From NCBI RefSeq assembly GCF_008761635.1, contig NZ_CP044344.1, positions 2,418,001-2,482,000 of the forward strand: DNA of 64,000 nt, in the 5' to 3' direction. A program made the position numbers and the translations under genes. Below, piece by piece: positions 17,483 to 25,824 of the stretch; within the stretch, counting starts at the first letter, position 1, and each line of letters begins with the position of its first letter. The DNA is from Nocardioides cynanchi. GTDB lineage: Bacteria; Actinomycetota; Actinomycetes; Propionibacteriales; Nocardioidaceae. The notes beneath the pieces are model-generated. The model was not told the origin of the DNA. It saw only the letters and a list, made by a program, of their open reading frames with translations, and ran no database searches.

Positions 17483-17557
17483 GGGACCCACGACATCCGA
17501 GGGCTAGGTTGGGCGCCAGGGCCCGCCACGGGACGGGCCGCGACCGAGGAGCACCTC

Positions 17558-17737
17558 ATGGGATTTCTGGACGACGCCAAGAAGTTCGTGGACGAGCACG
17601 ACAACCAGGTCGACGAGGCCATCGAGAAGGCCGGCGACCTGGCCGACAAGCAGACCGGCGGCAAGTACGCCGGGCAGATCGACAAGGCGCAGGACTTCGC
17701 CGAGGAGAAGACCGGCGACGGAGACACGGCCCGCTGA
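17558..17737 (+). CDS. MT0933-type antitoxin-like small helical protein
   Basis: 59 aa: begins MGFLDDAKKFVDEHDNQVDE, then AIEKAGDLADKQTGGKYAGQ, and ends EEKTGDGDTAR. The charged helical sequence with TGGKY is the signature of the Rv0909/MT0933 antitoxin family. RBS-like GAGGA lies 7 nt upstream and TAGGTT (17505-17510) could be the -10. In M. tuberculosis the partner toxin is Rv0910; no SRPBCC-type toxin gene adjoins here (the only such fold in the window is at 42227), so the protein may be an orphan with another role. Confidence 0.7.
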   Translation: MGFLDDAKKFVDEHDNQVDEAIEKAGDLADKQTGGKYAGQIDKAQDFAEEKTGDGDTAR

Positions 17738-17748
17738 GGCCCGCCGGA

Positions 17749-18204
17749 GTGAGCGATCGGTTCCGCGTCGTCCCCGCGTCGTACGTCTTCCTCTTGCGGT
17801 CGGGTGGGTCCGGCGACGAGGTGCTGCTCCAGCTGCGGCAGCACACCGGCTACATGGACGACCACTGGGCGGCGGCCGCCGCGGGCCACGTCGAGCGCGG
17901 CGAGACGGCGTACGACGCGGCGCACCGTGAGGCGCGGGAGGAGATCGGCGTCGACGGGCTCGAGCTTGAGTTCCTGACCTCGATGCAGCGCACGCAGCAC
18001 GCCGAGCCGATCGACGAGCGGATCGACTTCTTCTTCTCGGCGCGCACCTGGAACGGCGAGCCGCGGATCGTCGAGCCGGCCAAGTGCGCGGCCCTGGAGT
18101 GGTGGCCCCTCAGCGCGCTGCCGGACCCCGTCGTTCCGCACGAACGTGTCGTCCTCGACGGGTTGGGTACGGGACTGCCCAGCTACACGACGTTCGGTTT
18201 CTGA
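17749..18204 (+). CDS. NUDIX hydrolase
   Basis: 151 aa from the GTG at 17749. The Nudix box GHVERGETAYDAAHREAREE-IGV (residues ~44-66) fits GX5EX7REUXEEXGU completely. Hydrolyses a nucleoside diphosphate linked to another group; the substrate cannot be predicted. It starts 11 nt after the antitoxin-like gene and may be co-transcribed. Confidence 0.9.
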   Translation: MSDRFRVVPASYVFLLRSGGSGDEVLLQLRQHTGYMDDHWAAAAAGHVERGETAYDAAHREAREEIGVDGLELEFLTSMQRTQHAEPIDERIDFFFSARTWNGEPRIVEPAKCAALEWWPLSALPDPVVPHERVVLDGLGTGLPSYTTFGF

Positions 18205-18237
18205 CGCGCCGGGGAGGGCGCGGGGGGAGAGAAGGGA

Positions 18238-18477
18238 ATGATCGACTTGGGAGAGCAGCCGACGCCTACGACCGAGCCCGCCGAGCCGCCTCCGGGCGGG
18301 GTCGACGCGGTCGAGGACACGCAGTTCGACACCACCCCGGTGGTGCCGGACCTGACTCGGGTGGGCAACACCGCGTCGAAGGACGAGGTGCCCGACGAGC
18401 TCACCGAGCCCGAGCCGACCGAGGACGGCGCCAGCACGGACGGTGCCAGCGAGCCCGAGCGGGAGGCACCGGCATGA
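18238..18477 (+). CDS. Small acidic disordered protein
   Basis: 79 aa, rich in Glu, Asp, Pro and Thr (EPAEPPPGG, DELTEPEPTEDGAS); no predicted fold. RBS GGAG-GAGAGAAGGG precedes the ATG. Its stop overlaps the next start (ATGA), so the two disordered proteins are translated together. No family recognised. Confidence 0.6.
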   Translation: MIDLGEQPTPTTEPAEPPPGGVDAVEDTQFDTTPVVPDLTRVGNTASKDEVPDELTEPEPTEDGASTDGASEPEREAPA

Positions 18478-18791
18478 GCGACCGACCCGAGGACGGCGCC
18501 GACGGCGGCCACGCCCAGGAGACCGAGCTGAAGGACTCCAACCCGAACGCAGCCGGCCCCGAACGCGCGGCCGGAGGCATGGGGGTCAGCAGCGAGCGCG
18601 TCGGCCCCACCGGTCCCGGCCAGGAGTCGACCGACGGCGAGCGCGACACCCGCGTTCCCGGTACCTCGGGCGCGCCCGAGATCGACGACGAGGACAACCC
18701 TCCCGAGCAGGCGCCCGGCAACCCGGAGCCCAACTCGGAGACCGGCCCGCCGGTCTCGGGCTACTCGTCGACGGACCCCCGCAGCGCCTGA
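18474..18791 (+). CDS. Small acidic disordered protein, coupled to the previous gene
   Basis: 105 aa of low-complexity acidic sequence (QETELKDSNPNAAGPERAAGG, EIDDEDNPPEQAPGNPEPNS). Starts at the ATG overlapping the upstream TGA. Both genes end against two 51-bp palindromes. Function unknown; this type of hydrophilic small protein is sometimes linked to stress or desiccation, which is speculation here. Confidence 0.6.
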   Translation: MSDRPEDGADGGHAQETELKDSNPNAAGPERAAGGMGVSSERVGPTGPGQESTDGERDTRVPGTSGAPEIDDEDNPPEQAPGNPEPNSETGPPVSGYSSTDPRSA

Positions 18792-18795
18792 CCCG

Positions 18796-18919
18796 GCGGT
18801 GAGTCGGGACCGGTTCGGAGAGCAGTAACCGGTCGCAGGTCACCGCTCGGCGAGGCAGGGAGCTCCCGGCGGTGAGTCAGGACCGGTTCGGAGAGCCGAA
18901 ACCGGTCCCAGGTCACCGC
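18796..18919. repeat. Two copies of the 51-bp palindromic element
   Basis: Copies at 18796-18846 and 18869-18919, both exactly 51 bp, with arms GCGGTGAGTCRGGACCGG and CCGGTCSCAGGTCACCGC. They fill the gap between the disordered-protein gene and the 3' end of miaB, and could serve as a bidirectional terminator. Confidence 0.9.
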
Positions 18920-18923
18920 TGGG

Positions 18924-20411
18924 TCAGGCGCGGGCGCCGACCGTGGGCATGCCGAGGCCGACCGCGCTGCTGGTGACGGTGGGCGCCGCCGTGCGGGCCT
19001 CCCAGGCGTCGCCGGAGCGGGTACGACGTACGGCGAGCACCGGCCCGTCGGCGACCAGGTGGTGCGGTGCGGCGTAGGTGACCTCGACCTCGACCATGTC
19101 GCCGGGGCGGATCTGCCTCGTGGTCTCGAGGTCGCTCGACCACCGGGCGTCGGCGAAGTGGACCAGGCGGTTGTCGCGGGCCCGACCGCTGAGCCGGTGG
19201 GTGGCGGCGTCCTTGCGTCCCTCGCCCTCGGCGACCATCAGCTCGAGCCGCCGGCCGACCTGGGTGAGGTTCTCCGCCCAGGCCACGTCGTTGACCACCT
19301 CCACCAGCCGCTCGTAGCGCTCCCGCACCACGTCCGGCGGGACCTGGTCGGGCATGGTCGCGGCCGGGGTCCCGGGCCGGATGGAGTACTGGAAGGTGAA
19401 CGCCGCGGCGAAGCGCGCCTCGCGGACCACCTCGAGGGTCTGCACGAAGTCGGCCTCGGTCTCGCCCGGGAAGCCGACGATGATGTCGGTGGTGATCGCG
19501 GCGTCGGGCATCGCGGCCCGGACCCGGTCGATGATCCCGAGGTACTTCTCGCGGCGGTAGGAGCGCCGCATCGCGCGCAGCACCTGGTCGGAGCCGCTCT
19601 GCAGCGGCATGTGCAGCTGCGGCATCACGTTGGGGGTCTCGGCCATCGCGGCGATCACGTCGTCGCGGAACTCCGCGGGGTGCGGCGAGGTGAACCGCAC
19701 CCGCTCCAGCCCCTCGACCTCGCCACAGGCCCGGAGCAGCTTCGAGAACGCCTGCCGGTCGCCGAACTCCACGCCGTACGCATTGACGTTCTGCCCGAGC
19801 AGGGTGACCTCGCTGACGCCCTCGCCCACCAGGGCCCGGATCTCGGCGAGGATGTCGCCGGGCCGGCGGTCCTTCTCCGAGCCGCGCAGGCTCGGGACGA
19901 TGCAGAACGTGCAGGTGTTGTTGCAGCCCACGCTCACGCTGACCCACGCGGCGTACGCCGACTCGCGCCGGGTCGGGAGCGTGGACGGGAACACCTCGAG
20001 CGACTCGAGGATCTCGACCTGGGCCTCCTCCTGCACCCGCGCCCGCTCGAGCAGCGCCGGCAGCGAGCCGATGTTGTGGGTGCCGAAGACGACGTCGACC
20101 CACGGTGCCTTCTGCGTGATCGTGGCGCGGTCCTTCTGGGCCAGGCAGCCGCCGACGGCGATCTGCATGCCCGGGGTCCTGGCCTTGACCGGTGCGAGGT
20201 GGCCGAGGTTGCCGTAGAGCTTGTTGTCGGCGTTCTCGCGCACCGCGCAGGTGTTGAAGACGACCACGTCGGCCTGGAACCCGTCGGGAGCCGCGACGTA
20301 GCCCGCCTCCTCGAGCAGCCCGGTCAGGCGCTCGGAGTCGTGGACGTTCATCTGGCACCCGTAGGTGCGGACCTCGTAGGTCCGGGGGGAGGGGTGCGTT
20401 GCAGAGCTCAT
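18924..20411 (-). CDS. miaB: tRNA-2-methylthio-N6-dimethylallyladenosine synthase
   Basis: 495 aa. UPF0004 domain with [20 protein letters not shown] and VGGCLAQ Cys ligands; radical SAM motif [12 protein letters not shown] (CxxxCxxC); C-terminal TRAM domain. Methylthiolates i6A37 made by MiaA. Start chosen at the ATG 20411 ([14 protein letters not shown]). The frame stays open far upstream, but only because of GC bias. Confidence 0.96.
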   Translation of the reverse strand: MSSATHPSPRTYEVRTYGCQMNVHDSERLTGLLEEAGYVAAPDGFQADVVVFNTCAVRENADNKLYGNLGHLAPVKARTPGMQIAVGGCLAQKDRATITQKAPWVDVVFGTHNIGSLPALLERARVQEEAQVEILESLEVFPSTLPTRRESAYAAWVSVSVGCNNTCTFCIVPSLRGSEKDRRPGDILAEIRALVGEGVSEVTLLGQNVNAYGVEFGDRQAFSKLLRACGEVEGLERVRFTSPHPAEFRDDVIAAMAETPNVMPQLHMPLQSGSDQVLRAMRRSYRREKYLGIIDRVRAAMPDAAITTDIIVGFPGETEADFVQTLEVVREARFAAAFTFQYSIRPGTPAATMPDQVPPDVVRERYERLVEVVNDVAWAENLTQVGRRLELMVAEGEGRKDAATHRLSGRARDNRLVHFADARWSSDLETTRQIRPGDMVEVEVTYAAPHHLVADGPVLAVRRTRSGDAWEARTAAPTVTSSAVGLGMPTVGARA

Positions 20412-20444
20412 GACCGGCCCACAGTACGGCAGGCTGTAGTCACC

Positions 20445-21974
20445 ATGACCGATGACCAGACACCCCGCGCCCTGCACCGCCGGTCCCTGCTGCTCGGAGG
20501 GGCCGGGCTGGGCGCGGGCCTGGTGACCAGCGACGCGCTGCTCGACTTCCCGGCCGCCGCGGCGGGCACCACCACGACCCAGTACTTCCACGGCAGGTTC
20601 GACCGCGCCGACACCCGCGACTGGCACTACTTGCCGTTCACGATGCCCCGGGGCGTGCGCGAGCTGCGGGTGCACTACGACTTCACCCCGCACGACACCG
20701 GACTCGGCTACAGCACCAACGTCGTGGACATCGGGCTCTTCGACCCCTCGGGCCGAGGTCTCGGCAACGCCGCCGGCTTTCGTGGCTGGTCGGGTGGCGC
20801 CCGGCGCCGGATCCGGGTCAACCACCACTGGGCCACGCCGGGCTACCTGGCCGGACCCCTCACCCACGGTCGCTGGCACGTGATCCTCGGCCCGTTCCTG
20901 ATCGTCCCGCCCGGTACGCCGTGGAAGGTGCGGGTCACCCTGCTGCACGGCGACCCCGTGCAGCCGGCCTTCGTGGCCGACCATGCGCCCAGCACCGTGG
21001 CGGGCACCGGCCCCGGGTGGTACCGCGGCGACCTCCACCTGCACTCGGTCCACTCCGACGGGCAGTGGACGCCCTCGGAGCTGGTCGCCCAGGCGCAGGC
21101 CAACGGGCTCGACTTCATGGGCACCTCGGACCACAACACCAACGCTGCGACACGGGTCTTCGGCCGCCACGTCCCCGACGACTTCCTGGTGATCAGCGGC
21201 GAGGAGGTCACCACGCGCAACGGGCACTGGCTGGCCACGGGGACGACGCCCGGCACCTGGGTGGACTGGCGCTACCGCAAGCAGGACCACGAGCTGGGTC
21301 GCTTCACCGACCTGACCCACAGCCGCGGTGGGGTGGCCGTCGCGGCCCACCCGTTCGTCCCGGTCGCCGGTACCCGCTGGGACTTCGACCCGTCGTACCG
21401 CCAGATGGACGCGGTCGAGGTCTGGAACGGCCCCTGGGGGGTGTTCAACCAGCGCGCCGTGGACGCCTGGCACGCGGCCCTCGTCGGCGGCCGCTTCACT
21501 CCCGCCGTCGGCAACTCCGACTCGCACCACAGCGGTCAGGTGGTCGGTCTGCCGCAGACGGTCTACCGGGCCGAGTCGTTGTCCACGGCCGCCATCCTCG
21601 ACGCCCTGCGCGGCGGCCACTGCTGGGTCGCGGAGTCGTCCGAGATCGGGCTGTCCTTCGAGGGCCACGGCAGCGTCACGCTGACCAACACCGGCGAGTC
21701 GGGCGACACGGTCACTCTGGTCGGCGGGGAGCAGCTCGCCTGCCGGCTCGACGTGAGCGGCGTACCGGGCTGTGTCGGCCAGCTGATCGGGCCCACCGGC
21801 GTGATCGCCGGAGCCGTGGCCGACGGCAGCGGGCAGCTGACGGTGACCGCCGACGCCGCCGGCGGGTTCGTCCGGGCCGAGGTACGCCGCCCCGCCACGC
21901 TCCCGGTCGACCCGACGACCTCGCAGACGGCCGCGCCCATGGTGGCGCTGACCAACCCGATCTTCACCGCCTGA
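20445..21974 (+). CDS. Tat-exported CehA/McbA-type PHP-domain metallophosphoesterase
   Basis: 509 aa. Twin-arginine signal [17 protein letters not shown] ending near PAAAAG. A jelly-roll-like domain (~40-185) precedes a PHP domain: [14 protein letters not shown] (metal ligands), [23 protein letters not shown] and GNSDSHH. Such enzymes hydrolyse phosphodiesters or related bonds with a di- or tri-metal site outside the membrane. Divergent from miaB with 33 bp between starts. A short Ig-like C-terminal domain follows the catalytic part. Substrate unknown. Confidence 0.85.
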   Translation: MTDDQTPRALHRRSLLLGGAGLGAGLVTSDALLDFPAAAAGTTTTQYFHGRFDRADTRDWHYLPFTMPRGVRELRVHYDFTPHDTGLGYSTNVVDIGLFDPSGRGLGNAAGFRGWSGGARRRIRVNHHWATPGYLAGPLTHGRWHVILGPFLIVPPGTPWKVRVTLLHGDPVQPAFVADHAPSTVAGTGPGWYRGDLHLHSVHSDGQWTPSELVAQAQANGLDFMGTSDHNTNAATRVFGRHVPDDFLVISGEEVTTRNGHWLATGTTPGTWVDWRYRKQDHELGRFTDLTHSRGGVAVAAHPFVPVAGTRWDFDPSYRQMDAVEVWNGPWGVFNQRAVDAWHAALVGGRFTPAVGNSDSHHSGQVVGLPQTVYRAESLSTAAILDALRGGHCWVAESSEIGLSFEGHGSVTLTNTGESGDTVTLVGGEQLACRLDVSGVPGCVGQLIGPTGVIAGAVADGSGQLTVTADAAGGFVRAEVRRPATLPVDPTTSQTAAPMVALTNPIFTA

Positions 21975-21975
21975 C

Positions 21976-22069
21976 GCCTGATCGGTGGTCGAGCGGAGTC
22001 GAGACCGGTCAGCCGGCGGCCGCCGCCTGATCGGTGGTCGAGCGGAGTCGAGACCGGTCAGCCGGCGGC
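21976..22069. repeat. 49-bp tandem duplication containing the 28-bp repeat
   Basis: Two 45-bp identical blocks (21976-22020 and 22025-22069) each with GGTGGTCGAGCGGAGTCGAG; period 49 bp. The duplicated unit includes the last codons and stop of the minus-strand hotdog gene. Confidence 0.9.
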
Positions 22070-22531
22070 CGGAGGCCGCTCGGTCACCCAGAGCGAGATC
22101 ACGCCCTCGACGACCACGGTCCCGTCGTCGCGCACCCCGCGCACCCGGACCGGCACGTCGGGGTCGCCCCCGGCCCACACCAGCGGGTCGGTCTCGGCGA
22201 TGCAGGTGATGTCGGAGCTCGCCTTGGCGGTGTAGGTGACCTCCATCCCCTTGGGGATCCACCGCTTGCCGGGCGGGATGCTGGCCTCCGCCAGCGCCCC
22301 CATCGCCGCCTCGAGCCCGTTGCAGAGCGCGATCGCGTGCACCGTGCCGATGTGGTTGTGGACGCGCTTGCGATCGCGCACCACCAGCTCCACGTGGTCG
22401 GGCCGGACCACGGTGAACCGCGGTCGGACCGTCGCGAAGTACGGCGCTCTTCGGGCGAACATCGTCGAGAAGACCCGACGCCCGGCTGGAAGTCGTCCGG
22501 ACCACTTCCAGAGGCTCAGCACGTCAGACAT
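22058..22531 (-). CDS. DUF4442 hotdog-fold protein (putative thioesterase)
   Basis: 157 aa. [20 protein letters not shown] and [20 protein letters not shown] with [12 protein letters not shown] match the DUF4442 branch of the hotdog superfamily. Likely acts on acyl-CoA or acyl-ACP. A perfect palindrome lies 6 nt upstream of its ATG and may be a TetR-type operator, suggesting fatty-acid-linked control. The stop codon and last residues lie in a tandem repeat. Confidence 0.8.
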   Translation of the reverse strand: MSDVLSLWKWSGRLPAGRRVFSTMFARRAPYFATVRPRFTVVRPDHVELVVRDRKRVHNHIGTVHAIALCNGLEAAMGALAEASIPPGKRWIPKGMEVTYTAKASSDITCIAETDPLVWAGGDPDVPVRVRGVRDDGTVVVEGVISLWVTERPPAAG

Positions 22532-22537
22532 GCCCGA

Positions 22538-22555
22538 GGTTACCGTCCGGTAACC
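22538..22555. promoter_or_regulatory. Palindromic operator GGTTACC-GTCC-GGTAACC
   Basis: Perfect 7-bp arms with a 4-bp centre, just upstream of the DUF4442 start. The TTACCG...CGGTAA form is typical of TetR-family operators in front of acyl-CoA genes of actinobacteria (family knowledge). No TetR gene is in the window. Confidence 0.6.
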
Positions 22556-22559
22556 GGAT

Positions 22560-22579
22560 CCGGAGGAAAACCCCTCCGG
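22560..22579 (-). terminator. Terminator hairpin after trxA
   Basis: CCGGAGG-6 nt-CCTCCGG immediately after the thioredoxin stop, with four T in the transcript-strand loop. Confidence 0.65.
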
Positions 22580-22951
22580 TCAGGCCTGCTGCTGCTCGGC
22601 CTCCGCGACCTGACGGCGTACGTCGTCCATGTCGAGACCGCGCACGGCGTCGACCAGCTGGGCCAGGGCGGGCTCGGGCAGCGCACCGGCCTGCCGGAAG
22701 ACCATGATGCCGTCGCGGAAGGCCATCAGGGTGGGGATCGAGGAGATCTGGAGCGCGCCGGCCAGGCCCTGCTCCTCCTCGGTGTTCACGCTGGCGAAGG
22801 TGATGTCGTCGTTGGTCTCCGACGCCTTCTCGTAGATCGGCGCGAACATCCGGCACGGGCCGCACCACGACGCCCAGAAGTCGACCAGGACGATGCCGTC
22901 CTGGGTCACGACCTTCTCGAAGTCCTGCTCGGTCAGGGTGGTGGTGGCCAT
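22580..22951 (-). CDS. trxA: Thioredoxin
   Basis: 123 aa. Classical fold with WASWCGPCRMFAPIYEK active site (WCGPC, residues ~29-33) and cis-Pro SSIPTLMAF. The C-terminus extends ~15 residues (DDVRRQVAEAEQQQA) beyond the usual 105-110 aa. General cytoplasmic disulfide reductant. RBS GAGGAGAG lies upstream. Confidence 0.93.
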   Translation of the reverse strand: MATTTLTEQDFEKVVTQDGIVLVDFWASWCGPCRMFAPIYEKASETNDDITFASVNTEEEQGLAGALQISSIPTLMAFRDGIMVFRQAGALPEPALAQLVDAVRGLDMDDVRRQVAEAEQQQA

Positions 22952-23044
22952 GCTGTGCTCTCTCCTCGGGTTACCCGTCGTGTGCTGTGCCGTCCCAGGT
23001 GGAAGGCGCCCGAGCAGCTCGATATTCCGCCGGCCCGGCGGTGC

Positions 23045-24838
23045 TCAGGCGGTGCCGAGCTGGTGCCGGAGGAAGTCGATCGCGGCCGGGTAGGCGTCGA
23101 GCCGGTTGGCCCGCTTGGCGAGCCCGTGTCCCTCGTCGTCGTACACCCGGAGCTCGCAGTGGATGCCCTTGCCGTCGAGGGCCGCCTTGATCTGCTGCGC
23201 CTCGGAGAGCGGCACCCGGGGGTCGTTGCCACCGTGGATGACGAACAGCGGCGCGATGATGTCGTCGAGGTAGGTGATCGGCGAGGCCTTCTCGAGGAAC
23301 GCGCGGTCGTCGGCGAGGGTGCCGTACTCCCGCTCGCGGATCGCGCGGCGGTAGTCGGAGGTGTTCTCCAGGAAGGTCACCAGGGACGACATCCCGACGA
23401 TGTCGACCCCCGCGGCCCAGCGGTCCGGCTGCATCGAGACGCCGGCGAGCACCATGTAGCCGCCGTACGAGCCGCCCCACAACGACGAGCGCGCCGGGTC
23501 CAGGCCGACGGTGGGCAGCCAGTCGTGGATCGCGCCGAGGTCGGCGACGGAGTCGAGCCGGAGCTCCACGTCGTCGAGGGAGACCCACCGCTTGCCGTAG
23601 CCCGACGAGCCGCGCACGTTGGGCACCAGGACGTCGAACCCGGACAGCGCGAGCGCCTGCAGGACCGGCGAGAACAGCCGGGTCGCCTCGCCCTCGGGCC
23701 CGCCGTGGACGTGCACCACGGACGCGCCGGTCGTGGACGCGTAGCGGAAGCAGGGGATCTGCTCGCCGTCGGGCGCGGGGATGCGGTGCACGGTCGGGGT
23801 GACCAGTCGGTCGCGCAGCTCGGGGGGTACGGCGTCCCGCCCGTCGACCACGATGGTGACCAGGCCGGTGCGGGCGTCGACGCGGAGGATCGAGCCGGGG
23901 TCGGTGGGTGTCTTCGCGGTGATCGCGAAGGCCGACGAGTCAGGGGCCCAGACCACCGACTCCGGGGCGGACGGTGGCGCGACCACGTCGACGCGGTGCC
24001 GGCCGTCCGCCTCGTGCACGGCGAACGTGTCGAGCCCGTCGACGTGGTGTCCGACCACGAACGCCGTACCGTCCGGCGAGAGCCAGACGCGCAGGTCGTG
24101 GTCGTCGGCCGCGACCAGGGTCGACCAGGTGCCTCCGTCGCGGGCCAGCGACACCACGGCGTGGTGGTCGCGCTCGTGGTCGGAGGACATCACGAGGGCC
24201 GCGTCGTCGGCGGTCCAGCCGGCGACGTCGTGCTCGGCGAGCTCGTCCGGGTCGGTCACCACCTGCGCCGTGCCGCCGGATGCGACCGCGACCGTCGTCG
24301 AGCTCGGCCGGAGGCTGAGCGTGGTCACCGCCACCGACGTGGTGTCGTGGGAGACCGACGTCTGGACGACGTACCCCCCGCCGTCGTAGGCCACCCGCTC
24401 CTCGCCGGAGTCGAGGCTGCGGAGCACGACGTCCATGTCGACGCCGTTGCGACGGTTGGTGCAGTACACGACGTCGTCACCGGTGACGTCGAGCAGCACG
24501 TGCAGGCGATCGGGGTCGCGGACGAGCGGGACCAGCCGGTCGGGGCCGACCGGGCGCGCGGGCGGGTCGGTGAGGTCGAGCAGCGACAGTTGGTAGTTCT
24601 CGTCGCCCCCCTCGTCGTGCTCGACCACGACCTGGCGCCGGCCGGGCACATAGCGGCCGCGACAGGGCGACGGGAGGTCGGTGAGCGGCGTGGGCGTCCC
24701 GTCGGCCCCGATCTCGACCAGCTGCATGCTGCCCAGGTCGTCGTGGCCGGCCAGCACGCGGCCGTCCGCGTCCAGGTCGAGAGCCACCCACGAGCGGAGG
24801 TCGAGCAGGGCGCGGATCGTCTCCGAGGCTGAGGTCAC
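23045..24838 (-). CDS. S9-family prolyl oligopeptidase-like peptidase
   Basis: 597 aa. N-terminal beta-propeller (~1-350), then alpha/beta hydrolase with nucleophile GGSYGGYMVLAG, Asp in HGGNDPRVP and His in DDEGHGLAKRANR. Acyl-aminoacyl peptidase/oligopeptidase type, no signal peptide, so cytoplasmic. I prefer the GTG at 24838, 8 nt after TAGCGT (24847-24852, minus strand); a TTG at 24847 overlaps that box. Confidence 0.88.
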   Translation of the reverse strand: MTSASETIRALLDLRSWVALDLDADGRVLAGHDDLGSMQLVEIGADGTPTPLTDLPSPCRGRYVPGRRQVVVEHDEGGDENYQLSLLDLTDPPARPVGPDRLVPLVRDPDRLHVLLDVTGDDVVYCTNRRNGVDMDVVLRSLDSGEERVAYDGGGYVVQTSVSHDTTSVAVTTLSLRPSSTTVAVASGGTAQVVTDPDELAEHDVAGWTADDAALVMSSDHERDHHAVVSLARDGGTWSTLVAADDHDLRVWLSPDGTAFVVGHHVDGLDTFAVHEADGRHRVDVVAPPSAPESVVWAPDSSAFAITAKTPTDPGSILRVDARTGLVTIVVDGRDAVPPELRDRLVTPTVHRIPAPDGEQIPCFRYASTTGASVVHVHGGPEGEATRLFSPVLQALALSGFDVLVPNVRGSSGYGKRWVSLDDVELRLDSVADLGAIHDWLPTVGLDPARSSLWGGSYGGYMVLAGVSMQPDRWAAGVDIVGMSSLVTFLENTSDYRRAIREREYGTLADDRAFLEKASPITYLDDIIAPLFVIHGGNDPRVPLSEAQQIKAALDGKGIHCELRVYDDEGHGLAKRANRLDAYPAAIDFLRHQLGTA

Positions 24839-24874
24839 GTCGAGCAACGCTAGCCGGTGACCGCGTGCCGCGGG

Positions 24875-25141
24875 TCAGGCGAGGGAGAGGAAGAGCCGCT
24901 CCATCCGCTGGAGGTCCAGCGCCTCGCCACCGTCGCTCTCGGCGGTCACGCACTGCCGCAGGCCCGAGGCGATCACCGCGAAGCCGGCCCGGTCGAGCGC
25001 CTTGCTGACCGCAGCCAGCTGGGTCACGACGTCCTCGCAGGAGCGACCGTCCTCGAGCATCCGAAGGATGCCGTCCAGCTGTCCACGGGCGCGCTTGATC
25101 CGGTTGATCACCGGGACCATCTCGTCGGCTGGCAGTTCCAT
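24875..25141 (-). CDS. CsoR-family regulator, CstR-like (persulfide-sensing type)
   Basis: 88 aa, the all-helical CsoR/DUF156 fold: INRIKRARGQLDGILRMLEDGRSCEDVVTQLAAV. Cys35 and Cys64 are spaced as in CsoR and CstR, but the Cu-binding His (expected at ~60) is Gly. Loss of this His with both Cys kept is the hallmark of CstR, which senses per- or polysulfides rather than Cu(I). Divergent from a Cys-rich mini-protein, with a CsoR-type operator between, 54 nt upstream of its own ATG. Confidence 0.85.
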   Translation of the reverse strand: MELPADEMVPVINRIKRARGQLDGILRMLEDGRSCEDVVTQLAAVSKALDRAGFAVIASGLRQCVTAESDGGEALDLQRMERLFLSLA

Positions 25142-25194
25142 GGTCGCCCCTCTCGAAGGTCGAGCCGGCAGCGACGCCGACCCTGCGCGCCAGC

Positions 25195-25216
25195 ATACCC
25201 CCTGGGGTGTTATCTT
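25195..25216. promoter_or_regulatory. CsoR/CstR-type operator and overlapping -10
   Basis: ATACCCCCTGGGGTGTTAT (25195-25213) is a G-tract/C-tract dyad of the type bound by CsoR-family proteins. TATCTT (25211-25216) is a plausible -10 for the rightward Cys-rich gene, so binding would block it. Confidence 0.75.
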
Positions 25217-25264
25217 GAGTGCATCAGGGATACCCGACGCCGTATCCAGACGAAGGAGCCCGCC

Positions 25265-25444
25265 ATGTGTCGCCCCGTTCGCTGCCGCGTCTGCGGCCAC
25301 ACCACCTGGTCCGGCTGCGGCCGGCACGTCGCGCAGGTCAAGGCGACCGTGCCCGCCGCCGAGTGGTGCGGCGGACGGCACACCCCCGAGGAACGAGCGG
25401 CCGCGGGAGGCGGCGGCTGGTTCGCCCGCGTCCTCGGGCGCTAG
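25265..25444 (+). CDS. Cys-rich zinc-ribbon-like mini-protein
   Basis: 59 aa with Cys at 2, 7, 10, 18 and 35: MCRPVRCRVCGHTTWSGCG, then HVAQVKATVPAAEWCGG. The CxxC plus Cys/His pattern suggests a metal-binding knuckle. AAGGAG lies 6 nt upstream of ATG. I recognise this as a recurrent small protein of actinobacteria without assigned function. Its control by a CstR-like repressor suggests a role with reactive sulfur or metal stress (inference). Its TAG shares the bases CTAG with the stop of the convergent VOC gene. Confidence 0.75.
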   Translation: MCRPVRCRVCGHTTWSGCGRHVAQVKATVPAAEWCGGRHTPEERAAAGGGGWFARVLGR

Positions 25445-25824
25445 CCGAGCGGCTGCAGCACCTCGACCCGGTTGCCGTGCGGGTCGAGGACATGGAAGCG
25501 GCGGTAGCCCTCGAAGCTCGGCGACTCGCTGAGGTCGAGATCGAAGCCGGCCTCCACCAGGGCATCCGCCACGGCGCCGAGGTCGCCCACCACGAAGGCC
25601 GGGTGCGCCTTGCGCGCCTTCAGGAACGGGTCCTCGACGCCGACATGGAGCTCCGCGCTCACCGCGCCGTGCCCGTCGTACCCCCGGAACCAGGCGCCGC
25701 CACGACCTCGGAGGCCGGCCGGCTTGGCGACCTCGGTCAGACCGAGAGCGTCGCCGTAGAAGCGGCGCGCGGCGTCCTCGCCACCTCTCGGGCAGGCGAC
25801 CTGGACGTGGTGGAGGGCGATCAC
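25441..25824 (-). CDS. VOC-family (glyoxalase/bleomycin-resistance-like) protein
   Basis: 127 aa from a GTG overlapping the stop of the methyltransferase gene. Two beta-alpha-beta-beta-beta modules: LHHVQVACPRGGEDAARRFYGDALGL (metal His at start) and FHVLDPHGNRVEVLQPL (Glu ligand). Metal-dependent lyase, isomerase or dioxygenase-like; substrate unknown. Translationally coupled to the trans-aconitate methyltransferase-like gene. Confidence 0.85.
   Translation of the reverse strand: MIALHHVQVACPRGGEDAARRFYGDALGLTEVAKPAGLRGRGGAWFRGYDGHGAVSAELHVGVEDPFLKARKAHPAFVVGDLGAVADALVEAGFDLDLSESPSFEGYRRFHVLDPHGNRVEVLQPLG

Noticed and set aside
18924..22505. A 1193-codon open frame on the minus strand
   Set aside because: Only the miaB part (to 20411) has family motifs; the rest is the antisense shadow of the PHP gene kept open by GC bias.
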